NCBI RefSeq assembly: GCF_008806595.1
Contig: NZ_VZRB01000002.1
Span: 186,001 to 250,000 of the forward strand
Length of the DNA: 64,000 nucleotides
DNA from: Streptomyces luteolifulvus
Lineage (GTDB): Bacteria; Actinomycetota; Actinomycetes; Streptomycetales; Streptomycetaceae
Direction: 5' to 3'
The position numbers and the translations under genes are program-made. Shown here one piece after another: positions 33,173 through 42,127 of the stretch; position 1 is the stretch's first letter; the number at the start of each line of letters is the position of its first letter. Under the pieces are notes generated by a model. It saw only the letters and a list, made by a program, of their open reading frames with translations, made no database searches and was not told the origin of the DNA.

Positions 33173-35202
33173 GCGTGATCCCGGCCGCCCTCGCGACGGC
33201 CACCGCAGTGGGCGGCGCGGGTGCGGCGGCCGGTCTCGTGCTGCCGCAGCGACCGCGGGTCCCGGTCGTCGGCGTGCTGACGGCCGGGGTGGGGGTGGCC
33301 GGTGGCGCGGCGGGTGTGGCTGCACTGGGAGGCGACCGCTGGGCGGACACACTCCCCGGGGTGCTGCCGCTGGCCGGGACGTATCTGGCGGTGGATGCGC
33401 TGGCGGGCCTGTTCATGGCCGTGGCGGGGGCCGTCGTCGCCGCGGTGGCGGTGTACGGCATCGGCTACGCGGGCGGGCACGGCCCGCACGGGCTCGGCTC
33501 GCGGACGGCGCAGGCGGTGCTGCCGCTCTTTGCGCTCACCCTGGTCCTCGTACCCGTAGCGGCGTCGGTGTCGACGTTCCTGGTGCTGTGGGAGCTGATG
33601 GCGCTCGCCTCACTGCTGCTGGTGCTCGCCGAGCACAGGGAGCGGGCGTCGGTGCGCCAGGCCGGTGTCTGGTACGCGGTGATGACGCATCTCGGGCTGG
33701 TGCTGCTGCTCATCGGGCTCGCGGTGTTCGCCGCCGAGGCGGGCGGGGAGACCTTCGCCGCGCTGCGGGCGGGCGCACACGCCGTGTCTCCGACGGTGCG
33801 CGGGCTGGTGTTTGTGCTGATTGCGGCAGGGTTCACGTCGAAGGCGGGCGCGGTGCCGCTGCACGCCTGGCTGCCCCGCGCCCACCCCGAAGCGCCCAGC
33901 CCCGTCTCGGCGCTGATGAGCGCCGCCATGGTCAACCTGGGCATCTACGGTCTTGTCCGCACCGGTCTCGACCTGCTCGGCGGCGGACCGGCATGGTGGT
34001 GGCTGGGCCTGATGACGATCGGCGGAGCCAGCGCGGTGCACGGCATCCTGCAGGCGGCGATGGCCTCCGACCTCAAACGGCTGCTGGCCTATTCGACCAG
34101 CGAGAACATGGGCCTGGTCCTGATCGGGGTCGGGGCATCCGGACTGTTCGCCGCCTACGACGACCGGCCGCTGGCCGCACTGGCACTGGCGGCGGCCCTG
34201 CTGCACGTGGTCAACCACGCGGCGTTCAAGGCCCTGCTGTTCTGTGCCGCCGGCTCGGTGCTGCGCGCCACGGGTCTGCGCGACCTCGACCGGCTGGGCG
34301 GGCTGCGCGCGCCCATGCCGGCCACCGCCGGGCTGTTCGCGCTCGCCGCCCTCGGGGCGGTGGCCCTCCCACCGGGCAACGGGTTCATCAGCGAGTGGCT
34401 GCTGCTGCAGTCCCTCATCCACGGACTGCAGGTTCCGGGCGTCGCGGTGGCGGTCGTACTGCCCCTGTCGGTGGCCCTGATCGCGCTGTCGGCCGGCATC
34501 GCCGCGGCCGTGTTCGTGAAGGCACTCGGGGTGGGGTTCTTCGCCCGACCGCGCAGCCGCCAGGCGAGCGCGGCCAAGGAGTCGCCACCGCTGATGCTCG
34601 CCGGGATGGGCCTGCTCGCCGCGGCGTGCGGGGCCCTGGCGCTGGTGCCCGGGCTGCTGGGTGACGGCCTGGACCGGGCCGTGGCCGCGACGGGGCTGCC
34701 GGGCAGCGGCGCGGTGTCGGGCGGCGGGCTGAACGTACGGCTCGCGGACATCTCCGCGTCCTTGTCGCCGCTGTGGCTGGTCGCCGCCCTGACCGCCGCG
34801 CTCATGCTGGCCGCGGGGCTGCCCCGCCTGTACCGACGCCGCCGGCGCCGGGCGAACGCCCGGCTGTGGGACTGCGGCGGCGGGCCGCCGACCCCGCGCA
34901 TGGCCTACACGGCGACCTCGTTCGCGGAGCCGCTGCAGCGGGTCTTCGACGACATCCTCGCGCCCGAGCAGGACGTGAACGTCACGCCGGTGCGCGAATC
35001 GACGTATCTGGTGGAGCGGGTGCGGTTCCAGCGCCGGGTGCCCGACCGGATCGAGCACCGCCTGTACGAGCCGGTGCTGCGGGCGCTGGCCGGTACCGGG
35101 CAGGCGGCCCGGCGGCTGGCGGGCGGCAGCGTGCACCTCTATCTCGGCTACGGCTTCGTCGGCCTGGTCGTCCTGCTGTTGGCGTTGGCGGTGGGCTGGT
35201 GA
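33169..35202 (+). CDS. Ehr complex antiporter-like membrane subunit (HyfB/NuoL-like)
   Basis: A 677-residue, highly hydrophobic subunit of the NuoL/M/N-Mrp family with about 15 predicted helices. Core signature: GAVPLHAWLPRAHPEAPSPV then SALMSAAMVNLGIYGL. KRLLAYSTSENMG and HVVNHAAFKALLF are the proton-channel helices with conserved Lys/His. This subunit would pump H+ or Na+ when driven by redox chemistry. GTG at 33169 overlaps the previous stop. A hydrophilic C-terminal region of about 100 residues (ILAPEQDVNVTPVRE) ends in one more helix, as in HyfB/HycC. Confidence 0.93.
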   Translation: MSVIPAALATATAVGGAGAAAGLVLPQRPRVPVVGVLTAGVGVAGGAAGVAALGGDRWADTLPGVLPLAGTYLAVDALAGLFMAVAGAVVAAVAVYGIGYAGGHGPHGLGSRTAQAVLPLFALTLVLVPVAASVSTFLVLWELMALASLLLVLAEHRERASVRQAGVWYAVMTHLGLVLLLIGLAVFAAEAGGETFAALRAGAHAVSPTVRGLVFVLIAAGFTSKAGAVPLHAWLPRAHPEAPSPVSALMSAAMVNLGIYGLVRTGLDLLGGGPAWWWLGLMTIGGASAVHGILQAAMASDLKRLLAYSTSENMGLVLIGVGASGLFAAYDDRPLAALALAAALLHVVNHAAFKALLFCAAGSVLRATGLRDLDRLGGLRAPMPATAGLFALAALGAVALPPGNGFISEWLLLQSLIHGLQVPGVAVAVVLPLSVALIALSAGIAAAVFVKALGVGFFARPRSRQASAAKESPPLMLAGMGLLAAACGALALVPGLLGDGLDRAVAATGLPGSGAVSGGGLNVRLADISASLSPLWLVAALTAALMLAAGLPRLYRRRRRRANARLWDCGGGPPTPRMAYTATSFAEPLQRVFDDILAPEQDVNVTPVRESTYLVERVRFQRRVPDRIEHRLYEPVLRALAGTGQAARRLAGGSVHLYLGYGFVGLVVLLLALAVGW

Positions 35203-35212
35203 GAGCGAACAG

Positions 35213-36169
35213 ATGAGTGCTGTCGGATACGCGGCCGTCGTCGGCCAGATCGTCGTGGTCGGCGCCGGGGCGCCGCTGCTGACCGGGTGGATGCGGCAGG
35301 TGCGCGCACGCCTGGAGGGCCGCGCCGGGGCCGGGGTGCTGCAGCCCTGGCGGGACGCCCGCAAGCTCCTGCGCAAGGAACCGATCACCCCCGTCGGGAC
35401 CGGGCCGGCCTTCCGGGTGGCCCCCGCCCTGCTGGTGGCCACCACCGTGGTCACCGCCGGGCTCGTACCGCTGCTGTCGACCGACACTCCGGTCAGCACG
35501 CACGCGGACCTCATCGTCGTGGTGGCGCTGATCGCGCTCGGCACCCTGGCGCTGGCGCTGGCCGGGCTGGACAGCGGCACCGCTTTCGGCGGGATGGGCG
35601 CCTCCCGGGAGATGACGGTGGCGGCACTGGTGGAGCCGACGATCCTGCTGTCGGTGTTCGCCCTGTCGATACCGTCGGGCACGACCAACCTCCCGGCCAT
35701 CGTCGACGGCGCCGTCGACGAACCGGCCCGCCTGGCCTCCCCGGCGGGTCTGCTCGCCACGGCCGCGCTCGCCGTCGCGGTCCTCGCGGAGACCGGACGG
35801 ATCCCGGTCGACAACCCCTCCACCCACCTCGAACTGACGATGATCCACGAGGCGATGGTGCTGGAGTACGCCGGCCCGGACCTGGCGCTGGTCGAACTCG
35901 GCAGCCAGATGCGGCTCACCCTGCTGCTCGGGCTGCTGTCGTCGCTGTTCGTTCCCTGGGGTATCGCCACCGACGTCTCCTGGGCCGCCCTGGCCGTGGC
36001 CCTGGTGCTGTTCGCGGCGAAAGTCGCTGTGCTGGGCGCGGTGCTGGCGGCTGCCGAGGTGTTCTGCGCCAAGGTGCGGCTGTTCAGGGTGCCCGAACTG
36101 CTCGCCGGTTCCTTCCTGCTGGCGCTGCTCGCGGTGACCGCCTCGTACTTCCTGAGCGGAGCGTCATGA
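35213..36169 (+). CDS. Ehr complex membrane subunit (HyfC/HycD/NuoH-like)
   Basis: A 318-residue subunit of the NuoH/HycD family with about eight helices. The cytoplasmic loop signature ETGRIPVDNPSTHLELTMIH is intact. This loop lines the quinone or ion entry region at the junction with the peripheral arm. A short KLLRKEPITP segment near residue 55 is also typical. ATG at 35213, ten bases after the previous stop. Ends with ATGA overlap to the next gene. Confidence 0.93.
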   Translation: MSAVGYAAVVGQIVVVGAGAPLLTGWMRQVRARLEGRAGAGVLQPWRDARKLLRKEPITPVGTGPAFRVAPALLVATTVVTAGLVPLLSTDTPVSTHADLIVVVALIALGTLALALAGLDSGTAFGGMGASREMTVAALVEPTILLSVFALSIPSGTTNLPAIVDGAVDEPARLASPAGLLATAALAVAVLAETGRIPVDNPSTHLELTMIHEAMVLEYAGPDLALVELGSQMRLTLLLGLLSSLFVPWGIATDVSWAALAVALVLFAAKVAVLGAVLAAAEVFCAKVRLFRVPELLAGSFLLALLAVTASYFLSGAS

Positions 36170-36885
36170 GCAACGGCCTGTACACGCAACTCCTCGACCT
36201 GGCCTGCGGCGCCTTCCTGCTGGCGGCCGTGATCGTGCTGTGGCAGCGCGAACTGGCCGCGATCGTACGGGTCTTCGGCCTGCAGGGCATCGCGCTTGCT
36301 GCGATCGCCGTCCTGCTCGGCGCGCACGAGGAACGCTGGGACCTGGTGGCCGTGGGGATCGGTATCGGGGTGCTGCGGGCCGGTGTCCTGCCGTACCTGA
36401 TCCGGCGGGCCCTGGCCGCGCTCACCGCCGCCGAGCCGGCTGAGGCGCCCCGGAGGATCACCGGACGACAACGCGCGCACAGCGAGGAGGTGCGCGAGAC
36501 ACAGCCTCTGATCAACATCACCGCCTCGCTGCTCACCGCGGCCCTCCTGACCCTGCTCGCCTATGCGGCCGCCCGGCCTCTGACCGAGCTGAACCCGACG
36601 CCGGCCACCCGCGCCCTGCCCGTCGGTCTGGCCGTGGTCCTGATCGGCTTCTTCGTCCTGGTCACCCGCAGACGGGCGCTCGCCCAGGTGGTCGGCTTCC
36701 TGCTGCTGGACAACGGCATCACCGCCACCGCGTTCCTGGCCACCTCCGGAGTGCCGCTGATCGTCGAACTCGGCGTGTCCTTCGACGTACTGCTGGCGGT
36801 CCTGGTGCTGCAGATCCTCACCACCCGCATGCGGGAGGCGTTCGGCACCACCGACATCGACGACCTGCGGGAGCTGCACGACTGA
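36166..36885 (+). CDS. Ehr complex membrane subunit (HyfE-like)
   Basis: A 239-residue protein with about seven hydrophobic helices, matching HyfE of hydrogenase-4-type complexes: LLDLACGAFLLAAVIVLWQR at the N-terminus and LGVSFDVLLAVLVLQILTTR near the C-terminus. HyfE corresponds to a NuoK-like subunit fused to extra helices. ATG at 36166 overlaps the previous stop. The stop shares one base with the next ATG (TGATG). An open frame reaching back to 35287 is out-of-gene. Confidence 0.88.
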   Translation: MSNGLYTQLLDLACGAFLLAAVIVLWQRELAAIVRVFGLQGIALAAIAVLLGAHEERWDLVAVGIGIGVLRAGVLPYLIRRALAALTAAEPAEAPRRITGRQRAHSEEVRETQPLINITASLLTAALLTLLAYAAARPLTELNPTPATRALPVGLAVVLIGFFVLVTRRRALAQVVGFLLLDNGITATAFLATSGVPLIVELGVSFDVLLAVLVLQILTTRMREAFGTTDIDDLRELHD

Positions 36886-38453
36886 TGAGTCCCACCGCTT
36901 CCGCCCTGCTGCTGACCGCACCCGCCGCCACACCCCTGGTGATCGCCGCGGCGTACGCACTGACCGGGCTGCGTACCCGACGTCCCGCCCCTGTTCCGGC
37001 GCCGGTCACCGCGAAGGGACCGGTCCTGGTCGCCGAGGCTCCCGCCGTCCAGGAAGCCCCCGCGCGGCGTCCGGCGGACTGGGCCGGTCTCCTCTCGCCC
37101 GTCGTGATCCTGCTCTGCGGGAGTCTCTTGGCGGCGGCCGTCGTCGACGACGGCCCGCGCACGGCGTACTCCGGGCTGCTGCGCGCAGACGCGCTGACCG
37201 CCTGGATGCTCCTGGTCGTCGGCGCCGTCGCCGTGGTCGCCTGCGGCTCGGCACCGGCGTACCTGTCGGGTGAACGGGCCGCCGGGCGGGCGGACGCCGG
37301 GACCGTGTGGCGCTACCACGCCCTGGTCCAGGCGTTCCTGGCCGCCATGTGTCTGGCCGTGGTGACGGCCGACCTCGGCGTGCTGTGGGTCGCCGTCGAG
37401 GCCACCACGATCGTCACCGCCTTCCTCGTCGGCCACCGCCACACCCGCACCTCCGTGGAAGCCGCCTGGAAGTACGTGGTGATCTGCTCGGCCGGCATCG
37501 CGCTCGCCTTCCTCGGCACCGTGCTGATCTACTACGCGGCCCGGCAGGCCGGCATCGGCGAGGCGTGGGCACTGGACTGGCCCACCCTCGTCGCCCGCGC
37601 CGACCGCCTCGACCCGGCGGTCACCCGGCTCGGGATCACCCTCGTCGTCCTCGGCTTCGGCGCCAAGGCCGGCCTCGTCCCGCTGCACGCCTGGCTGCCC
37701 GACGCCCACAGTCAGGCCCCCGCGCCGGTGTCCGCGCTGATGTCCGGGGTGCTGCTGTCGGTCGCCTTCGCCGCCGTCCTGCGCTACCGGGTCATCGCCG
37801 ACGCCGCGCTCGGCCCCGGCTTCACCCGCGTCCTGCTGGCCGGGATCGCCCTGCTCACCCTCGCGCTCGCCGCCGGGCTGCTGCTCGCCCAGCGCGACTA
37901 CAAACGCATGCTCGCCTATTCGTCCATGGAGCACATGAGCCTGATCGCCCTGGCCGCGGCGATCGGCAGCCCGCTCGCCCTGTCCGCCGCGCTGCTCCAC
38001 ATCGCCGGGCACGGGCTGGCCAAGTCGGTCGCGTTCTGCGCCTCCGGCCGGATCCTGCAGATCGTCGGCACCACGCGCATCGGACGCGTCCGTGGCCTCC
38101 TCGCCCGGGCCCCTTTGCTCGCGGGAGCATTCGCAGGCGCAGTCGTGGCGCTGATGGCCTTCCCGCCCTTCAGCCTCTTCGCCTCCGAACTGGGCATCGC
38201 CCGGGCCGGCTTCGCCGCCGGACAGCGCCTCGGCTGGGTCACCGCAGTGGCCCTGCTGCTCGTGCTGATCGCCTTCGCCGCACTCGCCGCCCGAACCGCC
38301 CGGATGCTGCTGGGGCCGGGTGCACCGACCGAGGAGAACCCCTCCGCCCTCTGGCCCCTGGCACTGGGCCTGGCCGCCTGCGCCGCCCTGGGCGTGACCA
38401 CCGGCCCGCTCACCGACCTGCTGCACGCCGCCACCCGGGCGATCGGAGGCTGA
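36885..38453 (+). CDS. Ehr complex antiporter-like membrane subunit (HyfF/NuoM-like)
   Basis: A 522-residue second antiporter-like subunit with 13-14 helices. Signature segments: LVPLHAWLPDAHSQAPAPVS then ALMSGVLLSV, KRMLAYSSMEHMSLI, and HIAGHGLAKSVAFCASG. The presence of two such subunits (this and the HyfB-like one) is the hydrogenase-4 (Hyf) pattern rather than Hyc. Four bases before the large-subunit gene. Confidence 0.92.
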   Translation: MSPTASALLLTAPAATPLVIAAAYALTGLRTRRPAPVPAPVTAKGPVLVAEAPAVQEAPARRPADWAGLLSPVVILLCGSLLAAAVVDDGPRTAYSGLLRADALTAWMLLVVGAVAVVACGSAPAYLSGERAAGRADAGTVWRYHALVQAFLAAMCLAVVTADLGVLWVAVEATTIVTAFLVGHRHTRTSVEAAWKYVVICSAGIALAFLGTVLIYYAARQAGIGEAWALDWPTLVARADRLDPAVTRLGITLVVLGFGAKAGLVPLHAWLPDAHSQAPAPVSALMSGVLLSVAFAAVLRYRVIADAALGPGFTRVLLAGIALLTLALAAGLLLAQRDYKRMLAYSSMEHMSLIALAAAIGSPLALSAALLHIAGHGLAKSVAFCASGRILQIVGTTRIGRVRGLLARAPLLAGAFAGAVVALMAFPPFSLFASELGIARAGFAAGQRLGWVTAVALLLVLIAFAALAARTARMLLGPGAPTEENPSALWPLALGLAACAALGVTTGPLTDLLHAATRAIGG

Positions 38454-38457
38454 AGCG

Positions 38458-39942
38458 ATGCGCACCACGTACGACATCGACGTCACCGAACTCCCGCTGC
38501 GAGCCGCGGAACTGCTGACCGGCGGCCACCGGCTCGCGCTCGTCGCCGCTCACCACGACGAGTCCGGCCCGCGCGTGGTGTATCTGTTCGTGGCCGGCCC
38601 GCCCGACACCCGAACCGAACTCCACGTCCGCCTCGACCCCGGCCGGCCCGAGGTCCCCACGCTCGCCCATCTCTCGTTCCCCGCAGGCCGGTTCGAGCGC
38701 GAGATGCGCGACCTCTTCGGCATCGTCCCCCTCGACCACCCGCTGCCCCGCCGTCTCGTACGGCACTTCCACTGGCCGCGCGGCTGGTACCCGATGCGCC
38801 CCGACGCCGGACCACCGCCGCCCTTCGGCGAGCAGGAGGGGCCGTATCCCTTCCTGGAGGTCGAAGGGGACGGCGTGTACGAGATCCCGGTCGGCCCGGT
38901 ACACGCCGGCCTGATCGAACCCGGCCACTTCCGCTTCTCCGTCGTCGGCGAGACCATCCTCAAACTCAAGGCTCGCCTGTGGTTCGTCCACAAGGGCATC
39001 GAGAAACTCTTCCACGGCCGCTCGATCGCCGCAGGGCTCCCGCTCGCCGAACGCATCAGCGGCGACACCGCCGTCGGCCACGCCCTCGCCTACTGTCTTG
39101 CCGTCGAGGAGGCCAACGGCACCGAAGTACCCACCGAGGCGCAGCGCGCCCGCGCGATGCTCCTCGAACTGGAGCGCCTCCACAACCACGTCGCCGATCT
39201 CGGCATGCTGTGCAACGACGTCGGCCACGGCATCCTCAACGCCCACGCGCAGCGGGTGCGCGAACAACTCCTGCGCCTCAACGCCGAAGTCACCGGGCAC
39301 CGGCTGCTGCGCGGCGGCGTCGTCCCCGGCGGCGCGGCCCTGCACGCGTTGCCCGATCGAGCCTGGCTGAAGGCGGTCGGCGAGGACATCCGGGAGATCA
39401 CCGACCTCGCTCTCGGCCACTCCACCGTCCACGACCGCTTCACCGGGACCGCGATCCTGCGCACCGATGCTGCCCGCACCATCGGCTGCCTCGGCTACGT
39501 GGCCCGGGCCAGCGGTCTGGCGGACGATGCCCGCATCGCTCACCCCTTCACGCCGTACGACGAGGCCGGACTCACCGTTCCCGTCCACGACACCGGCGAC
39601 GTTCTGGCCCGCTTCCTGGTCCGCGCGGAGGAGATCGACGTGTCGCTGGCCCTGATCAAGCACTTCGCGGAGGGGCTGTCGGCCCCCATGGCCGTGCTGG
39701 CGCCTGCGCCGACGTCCGGAGCGGGCCCCCGCACCGGGGTGGGCCTCGTGGAGGGCTGGCGCGGCTCCATGGCCACCCGCGTCGAACTCGCCCCCGACGG
39801 CACCCTGACCCGGGTCAAGCCCGTCGACCCGTCCTTCTTCAACTGGCCTGCCCTGCCGGTGGCGTTGGCGGACACGATCGTTCCGGACTTCCCCCTGACC
39901 AACAAGAGCTTCAACCTCTCCTACGCGGGCAACGACCTGTAG
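38458..39942 (+). CDS. Ehr complex large subunit (HyfG/HycE/NuoCD-like) lacking Ni-Fe ligands
   Basis: A 494-residue fusion of a NuoC-like domain (about 1-115, RFEREMRDLFGIVPLDHPLP) and a hydrogenase-large/NuoD-like domain (about 140-494). Group 4 [NiFe]-hydrogenases have CxxC near the start of the large domain and DPCxxC at the end. Here the first reads ERISGDTAVGHA (198-209; no Cys) and the C-terminus ends NKSFNLSYAGNDL, again without Cys. The Ni-Fe centre therefore cannot be built and the name hydrogenase would be wrong. Lack of a C-terminal processing peptide and of hyp genes in the window agrees. Substrate unknown. Last gene of the operon. Confidence 0.93.
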   Translation: MRTTYDIDVTELPLRAAELLTGGHRLALVAAHHDESGPRVVYLFVAGPPDTRTELHVRLDPGRPEVPTLAHLSFPAGRFEREMRDLFGIVPLDHPLPRRLVRHFHWPRGWYPMRPDAGPPPPFGEQEGPYPFLEVEGDGVYEIPVGPVHAGLIEPGHFRFSVVGETILKLKARLWFVHKGIEKLFHGRSIAAGLPLAERISGDTAVGHALAYCLAVEEANGTEVPTEAQRARAMLLELERLHNHVADLGMLCNDVGHGILNAHAQRVREQLLRLNAEVTGHRLLRGGVVPGGAALHALPDRAWLKAVGEDIREITDLALGHSTVHDRFTGTAILRTDAARTIGCLGYVARASGLADDARIAHPFTPYDEAGLTVPVHDTGDVLARFLVRAEEIDVSLALIKHFAEGLSAPMAVLAPAPTSGAGPRTGVGLVEGWRGSMATRVELAPDGTLTRVKPVDPSFFNWPALPVALADTIVPDFPLTNKSFNLSYAGNDL

Positions 39943-39988
39943 CGTCTCCCGCACCCCATGGCGCAGGCCGGATCCGGTGCCGGTCGGC

Positions 39989-40462
39989 TCACGTGTAGAT
40001 GATCTGACCGCCGGCCGCGTGCTCGTAGAACTCCCCGACCGTGATGATCCCCTGGACCTGCTCGACGAGGTCGTCCTTGTCGAGCTCGAAGAGGTCCACG
40101 GACGCCTTGCAGGCGTAGATGCCGGCGCCGGTGTCGGCGATCATCTCGATGAACTCGGGGATCGGCGGGATGCCGAGCTTGTCCATCTTGCGTTCCATGG
40201 CGCGGGTGATCAGATCCGGGACGCCCGGAATGCCGCCCAGCAGCGTCGGCAGGTGCAGGCCCGGGTTGCCGACGGTGGCCAGCTTGATGTGCTCCCAGCG
40301 CTTCTTCGTGATCGCGTCCAGGCCGAAGAAGGTGAAGAACAACTCGGCCTCGATCCCCTCGGCGCGGGCGCCGTTGGCCATGATCAGGGCGGGGTAGATC
40401 CCTTCCAGGGACCCCTTGGAGACGATGATCGAGACCTTCTCGATCGTGACGGTGTCGGCCAT
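39989..40462 (-). CDS. DsrE/DsrF-like sulfur-transfer protein
   Basis: A 157-residue DsrE/DrsH-family protein: VSIIVSKGSLEGIYPALIMA, FFTFFGLDAITKKRW and the conserved Cys118 in GIYACKASVD, the likely persulfide carrier. This longer peroxiredoxin-like DsrE subgroup (DsrE2/3 type) accompanies sulfide oxidation genes. ATG at 40462. The 15-base gap to the TusE-like gene and common strand with SQR indicate one operon (SQR - TusE - DsrE). Convergent with the Ehr operon, 47 bases apart. Confidence 0.9.
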   Translation of the reverse strand: MADTVTIEKVSIIVSKGSLEGIYPALIMANGARAEGIEAELFFTFFGLDAITKKRWEHIKLATVGNPGLHLPTLLGGIPGVPDLITRAMERKMDKLGIPPIPEFIEMIADTGAGIYACKASVDLFELDKDDLVEQVQGIITVGEFYEHAAGGQIIYT

Positions 40463-40476
40463 GACGGACACGCTCC

Positions 40477-40794
40477 TCAGATGCAGCCGCGGGGCTTGGG
40501 AATGCCGGCGATCTTCGCGGCGGTCTTCGCCGGTCCCTTGGGAAACAGCTGGTAGAGCTCCTTGACGCTGACGCCGGAGGTCTTGCCCAGCACCCGGACG
40601 GTGGGGCCGGTGCCCTGGGCCGCGTACTGCGCGCGCAGGAAGCGGATGACCGTCCAGTGCCGGTCGGTCAGTTCACCGATCCCCTGCTCGCGGGCGAGTT
40701 GCTCGGCCATCGGCTCGGTCCACCGGCCGGGGTCGGTGAAGAAGCCTTCGTCGTCGACGGGGACGGCGGTGCCGGCATAGGTGGCGGTGGGCAT
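40477..40794 (-). CDS. TusE/DsrC-family sulfur carrier with one C-terminal Cys
   Basis: A 105-residue TusE/DsrC-type protein: VPVDDEGFFTDPGRWTEPMA, WTVIRFLRAQYAAQGTGP and the swinging C-terminal arm KIAGIPKPRGCI. The penultimate Cys104 (CysA) is present, but the second arm Cys of true DsrC (11 residues earlier) is Ala93. This makes it TusE-like: able to accept a persulfide but not to form the DsrC intramolecular trisulfide. ATG at 40794. No dsrAB is present, so a sulfur-relay or sensing role is likely. Confidence 0.9.
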   Translation of the reverse strand: MPTATYAGTAVPVDDEGFFTDPGRWTEPMAEQLAREQGIGELTDRHWTVIRFLRAQYAAQGTGPTVRVLGKTSGVSVKELYQLFPKGPAKTAAKIAGIPKPRGCI

Positions 40795-40827
40795 GGCGGG
40801 TCCTCTCCCCTGGGCGGACACGTGCAC

Positions 40828-42069
40828 TCAGTCGGACACGTGGTGCTTGCCGTGCTCGGGCATCGCCGAGCCGATGCCGGGCAAACCTCGGCCGGGCAGC
40901 AGGCTGTGCCAGTACAGCCACTCGAAGGCGAGCTTGCCGAGGTGGTTGGCGTGCGACTCCTTCAGCAGCGGCAGGCCCACCGCGGTCGGGAAGTGGCCGG
41001 GCAGTGGCTCGGTGGCGTAGTTGAAGTCGATGAGCAGCGCCTTGTGGAAGCCGGTCTCCACAAAGCAGTTGGCGTGCCCGTCGAAGGAGGCGTCCAGCGG
41101 CTTGCCGTCCAGGAAGCGGCCGATGTTGTGCACCAGCACCTCGCCCTCGAAGTGCGCCACCGAACCGGCCTTGGACGCGGACAGGCCCGCGGCGTCCCCG
41201 ATCGCGAACACCTCGGGACGATCAGGATGCTGGAGGCTGTGCGGGTCGACGGGGACGAAGCCGAGCTCATCACCCAGGCCCTCGGAACGGCCCACGTACT
41301 CCGCGCCGCCGTGCAGGGGCACGACGACCGCCAGATCGAAGGGCACCTCGCGCTCGTCGTACGACACCAGCCGGCCCCCGACACCGTCGACCTCGCCGAG
41401 CGTGAACTCGGTGACCAGTTCGACGCCCTTGTCCTTGAGCAGCCCGCCCAGCGCCTTCGCCGCCACCGGCTTGGTGAACGCCCCGTCCAGCGGGGTGACA
41501 TAGGTGAGGTGGACCTTGTCGCGGATACCGCACCGCTGGAAGTACCAGTCGGCGAGGAAGGCGAACTCCAGTGGCGCCACGGGGCACTTGACCGGCAGAT
41601 CCGCCACGTCGATCACCACGCGGCCGCCGTCGAAGCGCTCCAGCGCGTGGTGCAGATAGACGGCGCCAGGCAGGTCGTAGAAGGTGAAGACCTTCTCGCC
41701 CCAGCCGGGACCGGTCAGCCCCTCGGTCTCCTCCGGCAGCAGCGTCGCTCCCGTGGCGACCACGAGGACGTCGTACGTCAGCCGGATGCCACCGGCGAGG
41801 TGCACGACCCGTGCGTCCAGGTCGACCCGCTCGATCCGCGCCTGCTTGTAGTCGACGGCCGCGTCCAACTGCCGGGGACGGGACCGCACGAGATGGTGCG
41901 GCTGGGCGAGCCCGAACGGCACGAACAGCAGGCCGGGCTGGTACAGGTGGTCGTCGTCCTGGTCGACGACCGTGATCCGGCACTCGTGCCGGTCGTACGT
42001 GCGACGCAGGCGGTTGGCCGTCATGGTGCCGGCGGTGCCGCCGCCGAGAATCACGATGTGTTTGCCCAT
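40828..42069 (-). CDS. sqr: Sulfide:quinone oxidoreductase-like FAD enzyme
   Basis: A 413-residue disulfide-oxidoreductase-fold flavoprotein. FAD motif IVILGGGTAGTMTANRL at the N-terminus, VVATGATLLPEE, then redox Cys in DLPVKCPVAPLEF. The second flavin motif is FAIGDAAGLSASKAG, and a further Cys lies near the C-terminus in HANCFVETGFHKAL. This is the SQR arrangement. It would oxidise sulfide to polysulfide or persulfide and reduce menaquinone at the membrane. ATG at 42069. A TACCC-N4-GGGTA operator lies 60-72 bases upstream. First gene of the SQR-TusE-DsrE operon. Confidence 0.88.
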   Translation of the reverse strand: MGKHIVILGGGTAGTMTANRLRRTYDRHECRITVVDQDDDHLYQPGLLFVPFGLAQPHHLVRSRPRQLDAAVDYKQARIERVDLDARVVHLAGGIRLTYDVLVVATGATLLPEETEGLTGPGWGEKVFTFYDLPGAVYLHHALERFDGGRVVIDVADLPVKCPVAPLEFAFLADWYFQRCGIRDKVHLTYVTPLDGAFTKPVAAKALGGLLKDKGVELVTEFTLGEVDGVGGRLVSYDEREVPFDLAVVVPLHGGAEYVGRSEGLGDELGFVPVDPHSLQHPDRPEVFAIGDAAGLSASKAGSVAHFEGEVLVHNIGRFLDGKPLDASFDGHANCFVETGFHKALLIDFNYATEPLPGHFPTAVGLPLLKESHANHLGKLAFEWLYWHSLLPGRGLPGIGSAMPEHGKHHVSD

Positions 42070-42127
42070 GTCCCCACTGTCGTACGGGAGATGACCGCCG
42101 GGCAGGGGCCGCTGGTCCCCACCCAGG

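Noticed and set aside
33610..36960. Very long minus-strand open frame (over 1100 codons) opposite the Ehr genes
   Set aside because: Composition is Gln/Gly/Arg-rich without any motif. It is the antisense shadow of four well-supported genes in high-GC DNA.
38458..39942. Annotation of the large subunit as a true [NiFe]-hydrogenase
   Set aside because: Both cysteine pairs that bind Ni-Fe are absent and no hyp maturation genes are in the window.
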